64,000 nt of DNA from JBFGCT01 sp963825565 (GCA_963825565.1 CAWGTW010000006.1:1-64000), one strand, 5' to 3'; positions 46,701 through 54,410 are shown, counted from the stretch's first letter. The notes: generated by a model not told the origin, from the sequence alone. Numbers and translations: made by a program.

Positions 46701-46785
46701 GTGGCGCCAAGGTGACCAGGGAGAAGATCATCGCCGACGCCAGGAGAACCGCCGGCAACCGCCCAAGCCTTCTGATCGAGTTCAT
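43762..46785 (-). CDS. Secreted propeller / SGNH-hydrolase / PxKF fusion protein
   Basis: Exported protein of 1007 residues. A signal peptide ('LLASAMIFSLVTLAPQAASG') leads to an SMP-30/NHL-like propeller (about 38-265). An SGNH/GDSL hydrolase follows: block I 'VALGDSYQSGEG' (Ser283), block III 'GMGGNDAKF' (Asn416), block V 'DRTRGLFHPNALGF' (Asp673, His680), completing a Ser-His-Asp site. A beta-sandwich region with paired Cys ('LCCFEAG') and a C-terminal PxKF domain ('AVPMNFRVVDGDGEPV', 'WWKFNWKTEKGFAGSC') follow. The large insertion between blocks III and V is helical. It is likely an extracellular esterase or lipase. A GGGAGGAC ribosome site precedes ATG 46785. Confidence 0.88.
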   Translation of the reverse strand: MNSIRRLGRLPAVLLASAMIFSLVTLAPQAASGADGTTLRQIVAQVPSCSIGTGIAFDGENLYLSCWYTNDLYVVDPADGALIDTVSVTGVSGMGALAWDRARSQMWVCTYPSETVALVSINGSTGSAATQFTPAGGCIDGLAYDGGDDSVFTSGDVDSVIYHYDAQGGLLDSRSVAGSLGGCGSSGIAIGGGDLFLANNGCSQIYRVANEQNAVPVLFATYPERLEDLECDDVTFAGQGKAAIWSKDAYDPVLNAFELNAGDCGFGGVGSGDDFVYVALGDSYQSGEGAGNSITDTNRYITEAYEDGSNYPEQVGPQENTYTPGLLPGGNSCHRALANYAKINRDLLEPGSTVTLVDMTCSGATIQPTGGKPPIVGTVGGEVSPESQIRQALGRLEDAGIAPEEVDLVSVGMGGNDAKFGEIVQACVIPNLLRRLIDAYPNPPGEIEFLTGLVASCENFDRFISKTDSAIDTLQPKAEWAQDQLLAEFPNARILQVNYPDILPTGKSAPAWCGGIRKDDLNFAKEKVTRIDAAITASIDATDSARLELVDIEDGFGSNALCPGGDGVPLANGFSEANVEAELTRLLNLNGDGDAVARQKLDKLVREYRDLRACLGNKFNPFDGDCNFGDEKDQVVDAANDLLAYMDTIKDDIFANVYQPPGPDAEPTAVRFDRTRGLFHPNALGFEVMACNVRATYANASAAGCLANPAERFDTVDGVPFWLKPILTFIDRLIAIVVGGFAPNSPIHITFYSEPIDLGVVVADANGEAEFSVRIPDVSPGVHRLQMSGVGSGGVQVIKELKVEIPGDPVPGEGYGVYLCCFEAGIPDDGVIEYVDVSYLGATFTVVPDEEGGIFLELPIPDNSGDVTVTAVSRLTGESIEQTVAVVNPDDLTLAEWGGSFSSPPDWNSVKSGRAVPMNFRVVDGDGEPVDDPAVLALRTSAIDCDTGADLGIAVAADDAGKSGLRSMGNGWWKFNWKTEKGFAGSCRAFSVLIDNGGRHDLWFDFR

Positions 46786-47077
46786 CGCTCTGTCCTCCCG
46801 CACGTTGTTCACACTCCGGCTACGGACTGTGGTGATCGGGCCACGACAGTAGCCCACCGGTGCCACAGCACTTCCAAACGACGGCGGATTCGACATGTCG
46901 CGATTCGAACGCGGGGCCGAGATCGGTCACAGCAGTTGTTCGGCGAGGGTGACCAGGAGGTCGGCCTCATCACGAGTACACAGCTTGCCGTCCCCTGAGA
47001 GGCACCACTTCGTGTTCACGTGCCGCCGTCGAGCCACATCATGGTCGCTGCGTCGATGGCGCAACCATGGGCCTTCG

Positions 47078-47153
47078 TGGTGGGCGATACGGGCCTCGAT
47101 CCCATGACCTCCACGGTGTGAACGTGGCGCTCTTCCAACTGAGCTAATCGCCC
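47078..47153 (-). tRNA. tRNA-Val (anticodon CAC)
   Basis: A 76-nt cloverleaf: acceptor GGGCGAT/ATCGCCC, D-arm beginning GCTC with AGTTGGAA loop, anticodon stem CCACG/CGTGG around loop TTCACAC (anticodon CAC), T-arm ATGGG/CCCGT with loop ATCGAGG. Discriminator A and a genome-encoded CCA end. It reads GUG codons, the preferred valine codon class with GUC in this GC-rich genome. Confidence 0.95.
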
Positions 47154-47265
47154 TTGCGGGATGCCACAAGCTAGCAGCGCCGGCGCCGGCCTCAACGCTG
47201 CTTGCGGGGAGGTCCCCAACCCGTGGGCCGAGCGCCGACCGGGCGAGTGCAACACTGGGATCGCG

Positions 47266-48249
47266 ATGCGATTCCTGCTCACGACGCCCGACCCGTCCGA
47301 TTCTGCCGTGTTGTCGGACGGCGCGCTCTCGGGCAGCGACTGGTTGCACGCCGCTGGCATCATGCTCGGCACGCTCATCTTGGCCGCCGTCACGGTGAGG
47401 GTGGTCCGGCGCATCATCTCCCACGGGATCGGCCACGGGTTCGCCGCGATTCTCACGTCCCGGCTCATCGGCTACGCCATCTTCCTGGTCGGGCTCTTCT
47501 ACGCGCTGACATCGCTCGGCGTCCGCGTCGGTCCATTGTTGGGGGCTCTCGGTCTCGGCGGCCTCGTCCTGGCCCTCGCCCTCCAGCCCGTCGTCGGGAG
47601 CTTCATCGCCTCGGTCATCCTCCAGTCGCGGCGACCCTTCGCCATCGGCGACACGGTCGAGATCGACGGGCAGCAGGGCATCGTCGTCGACATCGACTCC
47701 CGCGTCACGCTGCTGCGCGGCCTCGACGGCACACAGATCCGGGTGCCGAACGCCAACGTCACGGCGGCGACCATCATCAACCTCACCCGCGAGCCGATCC
47801 GGCGCAGCTCACTCTCGGTCGGTGTCGCCTACGAGACCAACCTCCAGTTCGCGACCGAGGTCATCCGCGACGCGCTCGGCAGGGTCCCGCGCGTGCTGAC
47901 CGAACCCCCGCCCTCGATCAACCTCTCCGGCTTCGGCGAGTCGAGCATCGACTTCACCGTGCTGTACTGGCACGCCAGCGACGTGCCGTCCGAACTCGCC
48001 GCCCGCCATGACCTCGTCGTCGCCATCCACCAGGCGTTCGCCGACGAGGGCATCACCATCGCCTTCCCGCAGATGGTCGTGTGGAGCGGGGCGGAGATCC
48101 AGTCCGACCTCTACGAAACGCGCCACGACGAGATCCAGACCCCCTACCCCGGCCTCGACGATTCGTCGGGCAAACGGCAACGCCGCAGCCGGCAGTGGCG
48201 CCGTCCGACCCGGCGCAGCACGAAACCGGACGCCACCACGGACTCCTGA
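47266..48249 (+). CDS. MscS-family mechanosensitive channel
   Basis: Small-conductance channel of 327 residues. Three N-terminal helices ('IMLGTLILAAVTVRVVRRI', 'LIGYAIFLVGLFYALTSLG', and the pore helix 'GLGGLVLALALQPVVGSFI' rich in Gly/Ala). The beta domain contains 'RRPFAIGDTVEIDGQQGIV' and 'VPNANVTAATIINLTR', the MscS signature. The C-terminal alpha/beta domain ends in a basic tail ('KRQRRSRQWRRPTRRS'). It releases solutes on hypo-osmotic shock. The start is ATG 47266. Confidence 0.93.
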   Translation: MRFLLTTPDPSDSAVLSDGALSGSDWLHAAGIMLGTLILAAVTVRVVRRIISHGIGHGFAAILTSRLIGYAIFLVGLFYALTSLGVRVGPLLGALGLGGLVLALALQPVVGSFIASVILQSRRPFAIGDTVEIDGQQGIVVDIDSRVTLLRGLDGTQIRVPNANVTAATIINLTREPIRRSSLSVGVAYETNLQFATEVIRDALGRVPRVLTEPPPSINLSGFGESSIDFTVLYWHASDVPSELAARHDLVVAIHQAFADEGITIAFPQMVVWSGAEIQSDLYETRHDEIQTPYPGLDDSSGKRQRRSRQWRRPTRRSTKPDATTDS

Positions 48250-48258
48250 TCGCTGCGC

Positions 48259-48873
48259 TCAGGGGGTCCGGACGCAGGCGTTCCCCATCCCCTGCCGATC
48301 GCGGTGCGACACCGTCCCGCCCGGGCACGATCGGTCGAACGGAACGAGGTCGACGACGATCAGGTTCCCGTCCACCGACTCCGAGCACGACACCTCGCGC
48401 GCGTCGTTGTTCGGCTCGATCTGCACGCAGTCGCCGGCGCGCAAGATGCCGTCGGGACCGGGGTCGGTCGGCGGATCGGTGAACTGGGCGAGCACGACGA
48501 TCCCGATCGACGCGATCACGCCGCACACCAGCAGGCCCCGCCACGGAACCCGGGCCGGCTCGAGCCGCTGCGCCGCCGCTCCCGGCCACGAGTAGCCCGA
48601 CGCCCCGTCGACGCGTGAGCCTGCGGGCTCGTCGCGCACGTCGGGAGCCGTCCGAGGCCGCAGGCTCGCGTCGTACACCGCCCGCCGCGCAGGGTCACGC
48701 AACACCCGGTACGCCTCGTTGACCTCCGGCATCGCCGTGCCCGATCCGGCAGCCGACGACGAAGCCCGGTCCGGATGGTGTTCCCGGGCCCGCCGACGGT
48801 AGGCGTCGCGTATCGCCGCCGCCGACGCGTCGGGCGAGACCCCGAGGACCTGATAGTGCGTGCGCGGTGCCAC
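48259..48873 (-). CDS. J-domain membrane protein with LppU-like C-terminus
   Basis: 204 residues. The N-terminal J-domain is 'HYQVLGVSPDASAAAIRDAY' with the essential 'HPD' in 'REHHPDRASS' and 'EAYRVLRDPARRAVYD'. A linker and one TM helix ('GLLVCGVIASIGIVVLAQF') follow. The outer C-terminus ('AGDCVQIEPNNDAREVSC' ... 'GNACVRTP') resembles the Cys-paired LppU/SCO3897-like domain. Such architecture would recruit DnaK at the inner face and sense or bind something outside. GTG 48873 is supported by TAGCGT 8 nt upstream. Confidence 0.8.
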   Translation of the reverse strand: MAPRTHYQVLGVSPDASAAAIRDAYRRRAREHHPDRASSSAAGSGTAMPEVNEAYRVLRDPARRAVYDASLRPRTAPDVRDEPAGSRVDGASGYSWPGAAAQRLEPARVPWRGLLVCGVIASIGIVVLAQFTDPPTDPGPDGILRAGDCVQIEPNNDAREVSCSESVDGNLIVVDLVPFDRSCPGGTVSHRDRQGMGNACVRTP

Positions 48874-49203
48874 CGGCGACCACGCTACGGGGCCGACGTC
48901 GACGCCGGCACGTCGATCGCGGCACCCGCCACACGCCCAGGGGCCGCGCCGGTCCGACCTCGTCTCGGCGTCCTCACCACCGGAACCCGGAACCACCGGC
49001 GCCGAGACGCAGCGCGGCGGGTCCGAGCTCGGCGCTCCCGACCCACACGCTCCCCAGCGCTCGCCGCCCGACAACCACGTCTCGGTGCCGACCGTTCCGG
49101 ATCCCGGAACCACCGACGCCGAGACGCAGCGCGGCCGATGGCGGCGCCCGAACGAGGCCTGGGCGATCAGGACCCGCAGGCGGGCAGGGAGATGACGATC
49201 CGG
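48874..49203. other. Gene-free stretch with a 38-bp direct repeat and a -10 hexamer
   Basis: TAGCGT (48887-48882, minus strand) serves the J-domain gene. A 38-bp sequence at 48981-49018 is repeated at 49098-49135 with two mismatches and a 117-bp period. Open frames cross the stretch on both strands, but none has recognisable similarity. The period is a multiple of three, so a repetitive peptide cannot be excluded. Confidence 0.45.
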
Positions 49204-50127
49204 TCAGTAGCCGGCGTGGACGTCGACGAGGCCGACGAGCTCCTCGCCGCGGGCGAAGCGGCGGACGTTCTCGGTCACGCGATCGGCAAGGGGCCGGACG
49301 GCCATCTCCGCGGTGCATGCGACATGGGGCGTGATCACACAGTTCGGCAGCGACCACAGCGGATGCCCCTCGGGCAGTGGCTCGGGATCGGTCACGTCCA
49401 GGCCGGCCCCGCCGATGATCCCGTCGCGCAGCGCGACCACGAGGTCGTCGGTCACGATGTGGCGGCCGCGAGCGACGTTCACGATCCACGCGTGCGGTTC
49501 CATCAGGGCGAACTCGTCGGCGCCGAACATCCCCTCGGTCTCCGGTGTCAGCGCCAGCGCCAGCACGACGAGGTCGGCACCGGGCAACGCGTCGGCGTAC
49601 CGGTCTGCCTCGAGCACGTCGTCGACGCCGTCCATCGCGTCCGCCCGCCGCCGGACGACGGTGATGTGGCACCCGAACGGCTGGAGCAGCCGCACCAGCG
49701 ACTCGGTGATCCCCCCGCCGCCGAGGATCGTCACCCGGGCGTCGAGCAGGTTGACGCCGGCGGGCGCGTGCCAGCCGTCGGCGCGCGCCGATCCAACGAC
49801 GTCGCGCATCCCGGCCAACGCCAGCGCGAGCGCGTGTTCGGCGCACGGGTCGGCGTAGGCACCCTTCGCGCAGGTCCACGTCCGCTCGTCGTCGAGGCGA
49901 TCGACGAACCGCTCGATGCCGGCGAACGGCAACTGCACCCACGATGCACCGGGCGCTCGATCGAGCGCGGCGACGAGGCCCTCGACGTCGTCGTTGCTCC
50001 CCCACACGATCGCCTCGCACTCGGCCAGCCCGACCACCTCGCCCCCGCCCTCGACGATCGCATCGGCCAGCCACTCCGGGGCCGATTCCGGACCGAGGGC
50101 GATTCGTGGAACATCGTTGTTGGTCAT
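49204..50127 (-). CDS. D-2-hydroxyacid dehydrogenase family protein
   Basis: NAD(P)-dependent enzyme of 307 residues. The cofactor loop is 'ILGGGGITESLVRLLQPFG' (GxGxxG modified to GGGGIT). 'NVARGRHIVTDDLVVAL' carries the substrate Arg, 'GAGLDVTDPEPLPEGHPLW' the Glu-x-x-P segment, and 'NCVITPHVA' the catalytic His. The N-terminal substrate domain is short. It may reduce a 2-keto acid or act like glyoxylate reductase; the substrate is not predictable. ATG 50127 has TACGGT 10 nt upstream. Confidence 0.88.
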   Translation of the reverse strand: MTNNDVPRIALGPESAPEWLADAIVEGGGEVVGLAECEAIVWGSNDDVEGLVAALDRAPGASWVQLPFAGIERFVDRLDDERTWTCAKGAYADPCAEHALALALAGMRDVVGSARADGWHAPAGVNLLDARVTILGGGGITESLVRLLQPFGCHITVVRRRADAMDGVDDVLEADRYADALPGADLVVLALALTPETEGMFGADEFALMEPHAWIVNVARGRHIVTDDLVVALRDGIIGGAGLDVTDPEPLPEGHPLWSLPNCVITPHVACTAEMAVRPLADRVTENVRRFARGEELVGLVDVHAGY

Positions 50128-50253
50128 CCGATCCGCGACCGTAGTAGCCCGCCGCCCGCCGAAACGGCGAACGACGCCTGGGCCGAGCCTCAGCTCGCTC
50201 TCGCTGTCGCCGCTGCGCCACCGGGCTGCGCGGCGACCCGACGGCACGACCGG

Positions 50254-50373
50254 CCGAGCACCACCCGACCCGACGGCAGGTCCCGGCGAGCACCACCCGA
50301 CCCGACCAGCGCGCCGTCAGTCGAGGGTCGAGCCGGAGCTTCAGGCCCACCCGGCGAGCACCACCCGACCCAG
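50254..50373. repeat. Three copies of a 19-20 bp repeat
   Basis: The core CGAGCACCACCCGACCC occurs at about 50255, 50287 and 50355, in the intergenic stretch between the dehydrogenase and the Lrp-type regulator. Each copy is flanked by G/C-rich variable bases. It may be a REP-like dispersed element or a regulatory array; the sequence alone does not decide. Confidence 0.55.
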
Positions 50374-50384
50374 CCCGCGCTCGG

Positions 50385-50831
50385 TCAGTCGACGATCGAG
50401 CGCAGGATCAGTTTGCTCTCGGTCCGGGCGACCGCCTGGTCGGCACGCACCCACCGCACGAACGCATCGAGTCCCGCTGCCCCCTCGCACTCGACGACGA
50501 TGCTGTAGTCCGCCGACCCGGTCACGTACGCGGCGAACACGACTTCGTCGCGATCGGCCAGCCGTCGCTCGAACTCGTCGGCCATGTCGCCGGGCACGAG
50601 GCTCACGTCGATCACCGACCGCACGGTGCGCCCGATCGCGGCCGCGTCGACGCGGGCGTGATAGCCGGTGATCACACCCGCCTGCTCCAGCCGCCGGACC
50701 CGATCGGCGGCCGCGGTCGCCGACAGATGGACCTCCTCGCCGAGCTCGCGCCAGCTGATCCGCCCGCGATGGCGCATCACGCCGAGGATTCGCCGGTCAA
50801 CTGCGTCGATTTCGACCGAATCGGAGGCCAT
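50385..50831 (-). CDS. Lrp/AsnC-family transcriptional regulator (AldR-like)
   Basis: 148 residues. N-terminal helix-turn-helix ('ILGVMRHRGRISWRELGEEV', 'SATAAADRVRRLEQAGVI'), then the RAM ligand domain ('DEVVFAAYVTGSADYSIVVE'). It is divergent from alanine dehydrogenase with 61 bp between starts, as in the ald/aldR arrangement known in mycobacteria. It probably senses alanine or another amino acid and activates ald. CAGAAT plus 6 nt precedes ATG 50831. Confidence 0.9.
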   Translation of the reverse strand: MASDSVEIDAVDRRILGVMRHRGRISWRELGEEVHLSATAAADRVRRLEQAGVITGYHARVDAAAIGRTVRSVIDVSLVPGDMADEFERRLADRDEVVFAAYVTGSADYSIVVECEGAAGLDAFVRWVRADQAVARTESKLILRSIVD

Positions 50832-50892
50832 CGTTCGATTCTGCCACGCAACTCCGAGACATCGGCGGTCGGCCGGGGTGCATGATGGGGCG

Positions 50893-52026
50893 ATGAAGGA
50901 GCATCCCGTCATCGGAACCGTCGGCGTCCCCCGCGAGGTCAAGACCGCCGAACACCGCGTCGCCATGACGCCCGACGGCGTGCGCGAGCTCGAACGCCAC
51001 GGCATCGAGGTCTTCGTCGAGACCGGCGCCGGCGAAGGTGCGTCGATCACCGACGACGACTACGTCGCCGCCGGCGCCGAGATCGTCCCCACCGCGGCCG
51101 ACGCGTGGTCGCAGCAGATGGTCGTCAAGGTCAAAGAGCCCAAGCCCGAGGAGTTCGGCTTCCTGCGGCCCGACCTCACGCTGTTCACCTACCTCCACCT
51201 CGCCGCATACCCCGAGGTCGCCACGGCGCTCCTCGCGGCCGGCACGACCGGCGTGGCGTACGAGACCGTCCAGAACGCCGACGGTTCGCTGCCGCTGCTC
51301 GCCCCGATGAGCGAGGTCGCCGGACGGCTTGCCCCCCAGATGGGCGCCCACTTCCTCGAGCGGCACAAGGGCGGGCGCGGTGTCCTGATGGGCGGGGCGC
51401 CGGGTGTCCGGCCGGCCAAGGTCGTCGTGCTCGGCGCGGGCAACGTCGGCTGGAACGCCGCCTGGATCGCCGCCGGCATGGAGGCCGAGGTCGTCCTGCT
51501 CGACAAGAACCTCGACCGGCTGCGCTGGGTCGACCAGATCCACCGGGGCCGGATCATGACGGCGGCGTCGAACCGCGGCTCGATCGAGCGGGCGGTGCTC
51601 GACGCGGACCTGGTGATCGGCGCGGTGCTCGTCGCCGGCGGGCGAGCACCGGTCGTCGTCGGCGAGGACCTCGTCGAGGCGATGAAGCCGCGGGCGGTCA
51701 TCGTCGACGTCGCGGTCGACCAGGGCGGCTGTATCGAGACGACCCACGAGACGACCCATGACGAGCCCACCTACGTCGAGCACGGCATCGTCCACTATGC
51801 AGTGGGGAACATGCCCGGAGCCGTTCCCCACACGAGCACGTACGCCCTGACGAACGCGACGCTGCCGTTCCAGCTCGACGTCGCGCTGCACGGTGCGATC
51901 GGCGCGGCGCGGCGCGACCCCTCGATCGCCCACGGGCTGAACACGGTCGGCGGCCACTACGCCAACGCCGCGGTCGCCGAGGCGCTCGGGTCGACGGCGA
52001 TCGATGCCCTGGAGTCCGTCGGCTGA
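50893..52026 (+). CDS. ald: Alanine dehydrogenase
   Basis: Hexameric NAD-dependent enzyme interconverting L-alanine with pyruvate and ammonia. 377 residues. 'VGVPREVKTAEHRVAMTP' opens the family. 'VKVKEPKPEE' has the substrate Lys and 'TYLHLAA' the catalytic His. 'VVLGAGNVGWNAAWIAAGM' binds NAD. Divergent from an Lrp regulator that probably controls it. The following lipoprotein appears to start within its stop codon. Confidence 0.96.
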   Translation: MKEHPVIGTVGVPREVKTAEHRVAMTPDGVRELERHGIEVFVETGAGEGASITDDDYVAAGAEIVPTAADAWSQQMVVKVKEPKPEEFGFLRPDLTLFTYLHLAAYPEVATALLAAGTTGVAYETVQNADGSLPLLAPMSEVAGRLAPQMGAHFLERHKGGRGVLMGGAPGVRPAKVVVLGAGNVGWNAAWIAAGMEAEVVLLDKNLDRLRWVDQIHRGRIMTAASNRGSIERAVLDADLVIGAVLVAGGRAPVVVGEDLVEAMKPRAVIVDVAVDQGGCIETTHETTHDEPTYVEHGIVHYAVGNMPGAVPHTSTYALTNATLPFQLDVALHGAIGAARRDPSIAHGLNTVGGHYANAAVAEALGSTAIDALESVG

Positions 52027-52691
52027 CTGCCCGGACGGCCGCCCTGCTCTGCGGAGCGGCCGTGCTCGTGTCCGGCGCGTGCACGGGCGGCCCGAACGAG
52101 CGGGCGACACCGCCGAGCCCCTCGCCGGCGACGACCACGATCGTCACGCTCCCGCCGGTCGGCGTGTTCACGTACCCGTCCGGGCCGGGCGAGCTGATCG
52201 TGCAGATCCGCGCCGACGCCGACGGCCCGGTGTCGATCCCGCTCCTGACCGTGTACGGCGACGGTCGCGCCGTCGCCGCGGTCGCCGACGGGTGGCTCGA
52301 GGGGCGCGTGACCGACCTCGAGCTCCAGGAGTTCCTCGACGACGCCCACTCGGTCGGCCTGCTCGACGACGACCTCGTCCTGCGCGGGGTCGACGCGGAC
52401 GGGCGCGCCGACATCGAGGTCGAGTTCGCCGTCGACGGCCGCCGCCTGCTTCACCAGTTCGATCTCGCCCGCATCGAGCGGCCGATCGCATTGCGTGCGT
52501 TCCTCGTGCGCGCTGCCACCGACAACGTCTTCGGCCTGACGGCCGCGTACGAACCACCACTGTGGATCAACTGCACCGACGAGGAGTGCGCAACCGCCGA
52601 CGCGGCCGGCGGCGAGTTCTCGCGGCCGGTCCTGCTCCCGTACGAGGACCTCGACACGCTGGCTGCCGAGGCCGGGATCGAGTCACCGTAG
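52023..52691 (+). CDS. Putative lipoprotein, probably starting with CTG over the ald stop
   Basis: No family recognised. The conventional GTG at 52062 would leave only six residues before the lipobox Cys ('LVSGAC'), too short for a signal peptide. The in-frame CTG at 52023 overlaps the ald stop by 4 nt (CTGA) and gives 'TARTAALLCGAAVLVSGAC', a good type II signal. The 222-residue product continues with a Pro/Thr linker and a globular domain containing 'VSIPLLTVYGDGRAVAA', 'LQEFLDDAHSVGLLDD' and a Cys pair ('INCTDEECA'). It would be translationally coupled to ald. Confidence 0.7.
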   Translation: MTARTAALLCGAAVLVSGACTGGPNERATPPSPSPATTTIVTLPPVGVFTYPSGPGELIVQIRADADGPVSIPLLTVYGDGRAVAAVADGWLEGRVTDLELQEFLDDAHSVGLLDDDLVLRGVDADGRADIEVEFAVDGRRLLHQFDLARIERPIALRAFLVRAATDNVFGLTAAYEPPLWINCTDEECATADAAGGEFSRPVLLPYEDLDTLAAEAGIESP

Positions 52692-52694
52692 GCT
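52689..52694 (+). promoter_or_regulatory. -10-like hexamer for the P450 gene (leaderless start)
   Basis: TAGGCT, 7 nt, then ATG 52702. It overlaps the end of the preceding gene. Confidence 0.4.
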
Positions 52695-52701
52695 CGTCGC
52701 C

Positions 52702-53958
52702 ATGACGGACGGCACCACGACGACGGGTCCAACGACCACGAGCGTCTTCGACCTCGACATCCCGGTGATCGACGCGTTCGCCCCCGGCACCGGCCACGAG
52801 GAGCAGACCGCCCGCACCCGTGCGCTGACCGCCGACCACTGGATCGTCCGCAACCAGATCGGCTTCAACATCCTCGGCTACGACGACGTGACGGCCGTGC
52901 TGCGCGACAAGCGCTGGCACAACCTGACCGCCAAGCTGCCCGAGGTGATGGGGATCACCGACCCCGACTTCCTCGCGCGGCGCCGGGTGTCGATCCTGTC
53001 GGCCGAGGGCGACGTCCACACCCGGCTCCGGCGGCTCGTCGCCAAGGCGTTCTCGCCGCGCTCGGCCGACCGCCTCCGGCCGTTCATGCGCGAGGTGGTC
53101 GACGAGTTGGTCGACGCCGTCGCCCCCGCAGGACGGGCCGACATCGCGGTCGACATCTGCGAGCCGTACCCGATCCCGATCATCTGCGAGCTGCTCGGCG
53201 CGCCGAAGGACGACTGGCAGCTCTTCTCCCGCTGGGCCGAGGACGTCCTGCGGATCTTCAACGGGACCGTCCTCGACGAGCTCGAGGTGATCAAGGCCGC
53301 CCAGATCGAGCTCGACGAGTACACCCGGGGGCTGATCGCCGACCGCCGCAACGAGCCGCGCGAGGACCTGCTCACCGATCTGATCGCCGCCGAGGAGGAG
53401 GGTGACCGGCTCGACACCGAGGAGCTGGTGATGATGGTCAACGCCGTGATCGTCGCAGGCACCGACACCACCCGCAACCAGCTGGGCTGCGCGGTCGGCT
53501 TGCTCGCCGGGTACCCCGACCAGTGGCGGCTGCTCGCCGACCGCCCCGACGTCGCTCCCACGGCGGTCGAGGAAGTGATGCGCTACTTCGGCGCGGTACG
53601 GGGGACCGGGCGCTTCGCCAGCGAGGACATCGTGTTCCGCGACGTGCTGTTCCCCGCCGGGACGATGGTCTTCCCGTCGACCGTGTCGGCCAACTACGAC
53701 GGTCGCAAGTGGGACCAACCCGGCACGCTCGACATCACCCGTGAGCCGGTCGCCGGCCGGCCGCAGCTGACGTTCGGCAGCGGCATCCACTATTGCCTCG
53801 GGGCTGCGCTGGCCCGTGCCGAGCTCCAGGAGGCGCTCCCCCTCCTCGCCCGCCGGATGCCCAACCTGGCGCTCGACGGCCCGATCGAGTGGAAGCCGAT
53901 CACCACCGCCATCTTCGGGCCGACACACCTCCCGGTCACGTTCGATCCCGGCCGCTGA
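52702..53958 (+). CDS. Cytochrome P450 monooxygenase
   Basis: Soluble actinobacterial-type P450 of 418 residues. The oxygen-activation helix is 'VIVAGTDTTRNQ', the ExxR motif 'EEVMRYFG', and the heme ligand is in 'FGSGIHYCLGAALARAE' (Cys near residue 365). 'LSAEGDVHTRLRRLVAKAFS' is the C-helix heme-propionate region. It needs a ferredoxin and reductase, neither encoded nearby. The substrate is unknown; similar enzymes act on steroids, terpenoids or small aromatics. Confidence 0.94.
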   Translation: MTDGTTTTGPTTTSVFDLDIPVIDAFAPGTGHEEQTARTRALTADHWIVRNQIGFNILGYDDVTAVLRDKRWHNLTAKLPEVMGITDPDFLARRRVSILSAEGDVHTRLRRLVAKAFSPRSADRLRPFMREVVDELVDAVAPAGRADIAVDICEPYPIPIICELLGAPKDDWQLFSRWAEDVLRIFNGTVLDELEVIKAAQIELDEYTRGLIADRRNEPREDLLTDLIAAEEEGDRLDTEELVMMVNAVIVAGTDTTRNQLGCAVGLLAGYPDQWRLLADRPDVAPTAVEEVMRYFGAVRGTGRFASEDIVFRDVLFPAGTMVFPSTVSANYDGRKWDQPGTLDITREPVAGRPQLTFGSGIHYCLGAALARAELQEALPLLARRMPNLALDGPIEWKPITTAIFGPTHLPVTFDPGR

Positions 53959-53993
53959 GTCCGCTCAGTCCCCGGTGCCGGCGGCGGTCGGGC

Positions 53994-54410
53994 TCACTCG
54001 TCGTCGGTCGGGCGCTGACGCGACCGCTTGATCCGGCTTCGACGTTGCTTCGAGTCGAGCCGTCGGCGCTGGGAGCCGGCGGTCGGCCGGGTCGCCCGCC
54101 GCCGGCGAGGGACGTGGAGCGCCGAACGCAGCCGCTCGACCAGTCGCCGCTCCGCGATCTCCCGGTTGCGGAGCTGCGACCGCTCGTCGTCGACGACGAC
54201 CCGGACGACCGAGCCGAGCCTGGAGCGCACCCGGTCGCGCTGCGCCTCGTCGAACGCGGCCGACGCCTCGACGTCGAACGTCAGCTCGGCGCGGGTGGCG
54301 GCCTTGTTCGCGTGTTGACCGCCCGGCCCGCCGGACGCGCTGAACCGGACGTCGAGCTCGTGGCGGGGTATGCGTACCGTGTCGGTCACCACCAGCCGGT
54401 CGTCCACCAT
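53994..54410 (-). CDS. arfB: Alternative ribosome-rescue factor / peptidyl-tRNA hydrolase
   Basis: 138-residue release-factor-like protein. The catalytic GGQ is in 'FSASGGPGGQHANKAATRAE', and the basic C-terminal tail ('RRRLDSKQRRSRIKRSRQRP') enters the empty mRNA channel of stalled ribosomes. There are no codon-recognition domains, which distinguishes it from RF1/RF2. CAGGAT plus 6 nt precedes ATG 54410. It converges on the P450 gene. Confidence 0.93.
   Translation of the reverse strand: MVDDRLVVTDTVRIPRHELDVRFSASGGPGGQHANKAATRAELTFDVEASAAFDEAQRDRVRSRLGSVVRVVVDDERSQLRNREIAERRLVERLRSALHVPRRRRATRPTAGSQRRRLDSKQRRSRIKRSRQRPTDDE

Noticed and set aside
46895..46925. Possible tRNA T-arm remnant (TTCGAAT loop with CGCG stem)
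   Set aside because: The rest of a cloverleaf cannot be formed around it.
46927..47019. A 30-codon minus-strand frame ('NTKWCLSGDGKLCTRDEADL...') downstream of tRNA-Val
   Set aside because: It looks protein-like but has no ribosome site or leaderless hexamer, and its frame extends back through the tRNA. No independent support.
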